From contig JAISAN010000155.1 of the NCBI GenBank assembly GCA_031266635.1, forward strand, positions 1-8,760: a stretch of 8,760 nucleotides of DNA, read 5' to 3'. The stretch's first letter is position 1; each line of letters starts with the position of its first letter. Source of the stretch: Treponema sp. GTDB lineage: Bacteria; Spirochaetota; Spirochaetia; Treponematales; Breznakiellaceae. Shown here piece after piece: positions 6,396 to 8,760 of this stretch. Both the position numbers and the translations under genes were made by a program. The notes beneath the pieces were generated by a model, which saw only the letters and a list, made by a program, of their open reading frames with translations, was not told the origin of the DNA and ran no database searches.

Positions 6396-8760
6396 TTGGC
6401 CTATAAGTCCTACATTTCGCTGGAAATTCGTATTTTACTGCTTACCGGTGTCAAAACCTTCTGCGCCTGCGGCCCCGAAGCCTCCTGCCCGGTATGCCGG
6501 GAAGAAGGGGGCCGGCCCGTTTTGAATTCCCTGGCGGCCCGGAAAGCCTGCCTCCTTATCCGGGGGCTTGGCGGGGAAATTCTCCGGGAAATTCCCTATG
6601 AGCGAAACCTCAGCGCCCCCGTTCCCCCAGAGGGGGCGGAAGGCCGGCCGGCCCTGTCCCGGCTTTCGGTCAAACTGGGGGACGGGGCCATGGACATCAA
6701 CTTCCACCGCCGGAAAAAGCGGATCCGCATTACCGAAATACGGCTGGAGGAGGACGCGGGCCGCCTTGTCCACAGCGCCGGCGGAACCTACATGGACTAT
6801 TCCCGGGCGGGAATGCCTTCCCTGCGGATCAGGACGGCGGCGGATTTTGAAATCGGCGAGGAGGCGAAGGTTTTTTTGTCGGACCTGCGGCGGCGGATTC
6901 AGTATCTGGAGATTATCCCGGCGGCGTCCAGGGAACAGGGCGGAGCTCCTGAAAACCTGATCCGCTGCAACGCCTATGTGGCGCTGGCCCCCTACCCGGA
7001 AGCCCCGGAACATTTTGTCAAACTGCGGAACCTCAACTCTTTTAACTTTGTACTCAAGGCGGTGAATGCCGAACTTTTCCGGCAGGAGGAGATCATCACC
7101 AAGGGGGGAACGGTGGTAAGCGAAAACCGGATCTGGAACGAGGCAAAACGTTCCGGCGAACCGTTCCGCGTCAGAACGGGGGAAGAAAAGCCCCGGTTCG
7201 CCCTTTTGGAGGGGGTTCCGCCTTTCGCGCCGGGGCCGGAGATCCTTGAGGCCCTGGATAACTTCACCGTTGAACTCCCCGAGGGCCGGCGGAACCGGAT
7301 GATGAGCGATTACGGCCTCAACCAGTTCCAGGCCGAATTTATCTGCGATGAAAAAAGCCGGGCCGATTATTTTGAGGAAACCGTAAGCCGGGGCGCGGCC
7401 CCCGGTGAGGCGGCCCGGTGGATGATTTCTTGCGCGATCAAGGAATTCAGGCGGAACGGTTTCAGCCCCGCCAACAGCCCCCTCAGCCCGGAACGTTTCG
7501 CCCTGATTCTGGAGATGCTCCGGTCCCGGCGGATCCACGGCGGTATCGCCCGGCAGATCGTCGGCGCGGTTTTGCGGGAAGACCGGGACCCCGGAGAAAT
7601 TATCCGGGAACGGGGCTGGGAGCAGATCACCGGCCGGGACGCCATTGAAGCTATTGTCCGGCGGGTCATTGAATCGAACCCGGAGGAAGTGCGCCGCATC
7701 CGGGAAGGCGCCGCGGGGCCGATACAGTTTCTCACCGGGGTCATCATGCGGGAAACTTCGGGACTGGCGGAACCCGTGCTGGTGAAAGACCTGCTCCGGG
7801 AGCAGCTTTCGGTCTCCCTGGTCTACGTCCTTTCCATGGGGGGAGCGATCTCCGGCCGGATTGGGGAAGACGGCGCGGTGGAAAGCGGGGACGGGCAGGT
7901 ACTGAAAGAGCTGCTTGCGGGTTCCGCCGAAGCCCCCGGCGGCGCGGCCACGGTTCGCTTTGAGTCGATTCAGGTGGGGCGGATGCTCTCGGAAGAGATT
8001 ATCCCCTCGGACTGGGCGGCCCTCATTGAAACCGTGGCGGCAAAACTCAACTCCGGCACCGCCAACGGGATCGTCATCGCCCACGGAACCGACACCCTGC
8101 CCTACACCGCCCCCCTGATCTACTGGCTTTTTGCCGATGCCGGAGTCCCCATCGTTCTGGCGGCCTCCTCCAACCCGCCGGGACGATCCTCCGAGGCAAA
8201 GGCGGCGATGAAAAAGGCGGTGAATTTGGCGCTGAAAAAAGAGCGGGGGGTGTATGTGGTCCACGGAGGAAAAATCCTCTCCCCCCTGAACCTGAAATTC
8301 GAGCGGATCGGGGTTGACGGCTTCCGCAACTGGAACATGGAAGCCCCGGTTTTTTCCGGCCCGGGCCTCCTCACCGGCCCCCTGGAGGCGGATCAGTATG
8401 TCCTTTCCCAGCTTCTGGAAGACGCGGTGAATTCCATGTGCGTTATCCGGATTTACCCCGGCCTCCGCTCGGACTACCTCCAGTCCCTGATGGACCGGGG
8501 GGTGAAAAATTTCTTTCTGGAATTATACGACACCGGAACCGCCGGATTCCGGGAGGGTCCCTACTCCCTGAAACGGGCCTTTACCCTGGGCAAACGCCGG
8601 GGCGCCCGGTTCTATTGCAGTTCCCAGCAGGAGGGCATTGTGGATTTTTCCGGCTATACCAGCTCCCGGGAATTGTGGCGTTCCGGGGCGGTTCCCATGG
8701 GGGCCTGCACCACCGAAACCGCGGTAGCCCGTTTCCTGGCCGCCAGCATTATCGCCGACA
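6396..8760 (+). CDS. GatB-like protein fused to a GatD/asparaginase-like domain, partial (C-terminus beyond right edge)
   Basis: Residues 1-280 match the GatB core of tRNA-dependent amidotransferase: SLEIR, a zinc knuckle FCACGPEASCPVC (22-34), RLEEDAGRLVH (116-126), MDYSRAGMP (133-141) and LRNLNSFNFV (210-219). Residues 290-470 match the YqeY-like tRNA-binding tail (DYGLNQFQAEFI, ADYFEE, SPLSPERF, HGGIARQI, FLTGVIMRETSG). From about 473 an asparaginase domain follows, closest to GatD: SMGGAISG (480-487), LSEEIIPSDW (531-540), AHGTDTLPYTA (562-572) and GRSSEAKAAM (596-605). The start is TTG 6396, with AAGGGGA at 6384-6390; no in-frame ATG fits. In GatB the usual His of GLEVH is Arg12 and several metal/kinase acids are replaced; the FDRKNYFYPD and DYRYFPEPD motifs are absent. 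In the asparaginase domain the nucleophile Thr is Ala484, while Thr565-Asp566 and Lys634 remain. It is very GC-rich, with an intact frame over 788 residues. It is probably a paralogue, not the housekeeping amidotransferase; its role is unknown. Confidence 0.85.
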   Translation, partial: MAYKSYISLEIRILLLTGVKTFCACGPEASCPVCREEGGRPVLNSLAARKACLLIRGLGGEILREIPYERNLSAPVPPEGAEGRPALSRLSVKLGDGAMDINFHRRKKRIRITEIRLEEDAGRLVHSAGGTYMDYSRAGMPSLRIRTAADFEIGEEAKVFLSDLRRRIQYLEIIPAASREQGGAPENLIRCNAYVALAPYPEAPEHFVKLRNLNSFNFVLKAVNAELFRQEEIITKGGTVVSENRIWNEAKRSGEPFRVRTGEEKPRFALLEGVPPFAPGPEILEALDNFTVELPEGRRNRMMSDYGLNQFQAEFICDEKSRADYFEETVSRGAAPGEAARWMISCAIKEFRRNGFSPANSPLSPERFALILEMLRSRRIHGGIARQIVGAVLREDRDPGEIIRERGWEQITGRDAIEAIVRRVIESNPEEVRRIREGAAGPIQFLTGVIMRETSGLAEPVLVKDLLREQLSVSLVYVLSMGGAISGRIGEDGAVESGDGQVLKELLAGSAEAPGGAATVRFESIQVGRMLSEEIIPSDWAALIETVAAKLNSGTANGIVIAHGTDTLPYTAPLIYWLFADAGVPIVLAASSNPPGRSSEAKAAMKKAVNLALKKERGVYVVHGGKILSPLNLKFERIGVDGFRNWNMEAPVFSGPGLLTGPLEADQYVLSQLLEDAVNSMCVIRIYPGLRSDYLQSLMDRGVKNFFLELYDTGTAGFREGPYSLKRAFTLGKRRGARFYCSSQQEGIVDFSGYTSSRELWRSGAVPMGACTTETAVARFLAASIIAD

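Noticed and set aside
6435..8264. A 609-residue open frame on the minus strand
   Set aside because: It is a shadow of the GC-rich GatB-like gene on the opposite strand; its translation is Pro/Gly/Arg-rich with no family motifs, while the plus strand shows clear conserved motifs throughout.

Overview
The window suggests a host-associated spirochaete of the Treponema type. The signs are a relaxed lipoprotein signal, strong GGAG-type ribosome binding sites combined with GTG and TTG starts, and a mixture of GC-rich core-like genes with AT-richer accessory genes. This assignment is an inference from style; no rRNA or marker gene is present to fix it.

Layout from left to right. Positions 1 to about 872 hold the minus-strand reading frame of an alpha/beta-hydrolase lipase with an intact Ser-Asp-His triad; it runs off the left edge and has a disturbed 5' end. 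Next come a 30-bp palindrome (860-889) and a short GC-rich stretch, then a minus-strand gene (955-1878) for an exported protein of unknown function. Positions 1879-2361 have no gene but hold minus-strand promoter candidates for that exported protein and a plus-strand promoter with a structured leader. The leader leads into a large one-protein N6-adenine methyltransferase, probably a type IIG-like restriction-modification enzyme (2362-4800). It carries an in-frame pair of perfect palindromes. Seventeen bases beyond it, and convergent with it, lies an (alpha/alpha)6-barrel glycosidase-like protein (4818-6242, minus strand). A divergent promoter region (6243-6395) separates this from a GC-rich fusion gene, 6396 to beyond 8760, joining a GatB-like protein to a GatD/asparaginase-like domain.

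The genes do not form an operon; almost every neighbour pair is convergent or divergent. The left half (lipase, exported protein, restriction-modification enzyme, short palindromes) looks like an accessory region. The right half looks older and more GC-rich.

The most striking feature is the last gene. It has the GatB architecture, including the zinc-knuckle cysteines and the YqeY-like tail, fused to an asparaginase domain that most resembles GatD. Both active sites appear to lack key residues: the GatB metal/kinase acids are largely replaced and the asparaginase nucleophile threonine is alanine. The divergently transcribed glycosidase-like protein likewise lacks the expected general-acid aspartate while keeping the fold motifs and the catalytic base. 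Two neighbouring proteins thus appear to have lost catalytic residues while keeping intact reading frames, which fits regulatory, binding or changed catalytic roles.
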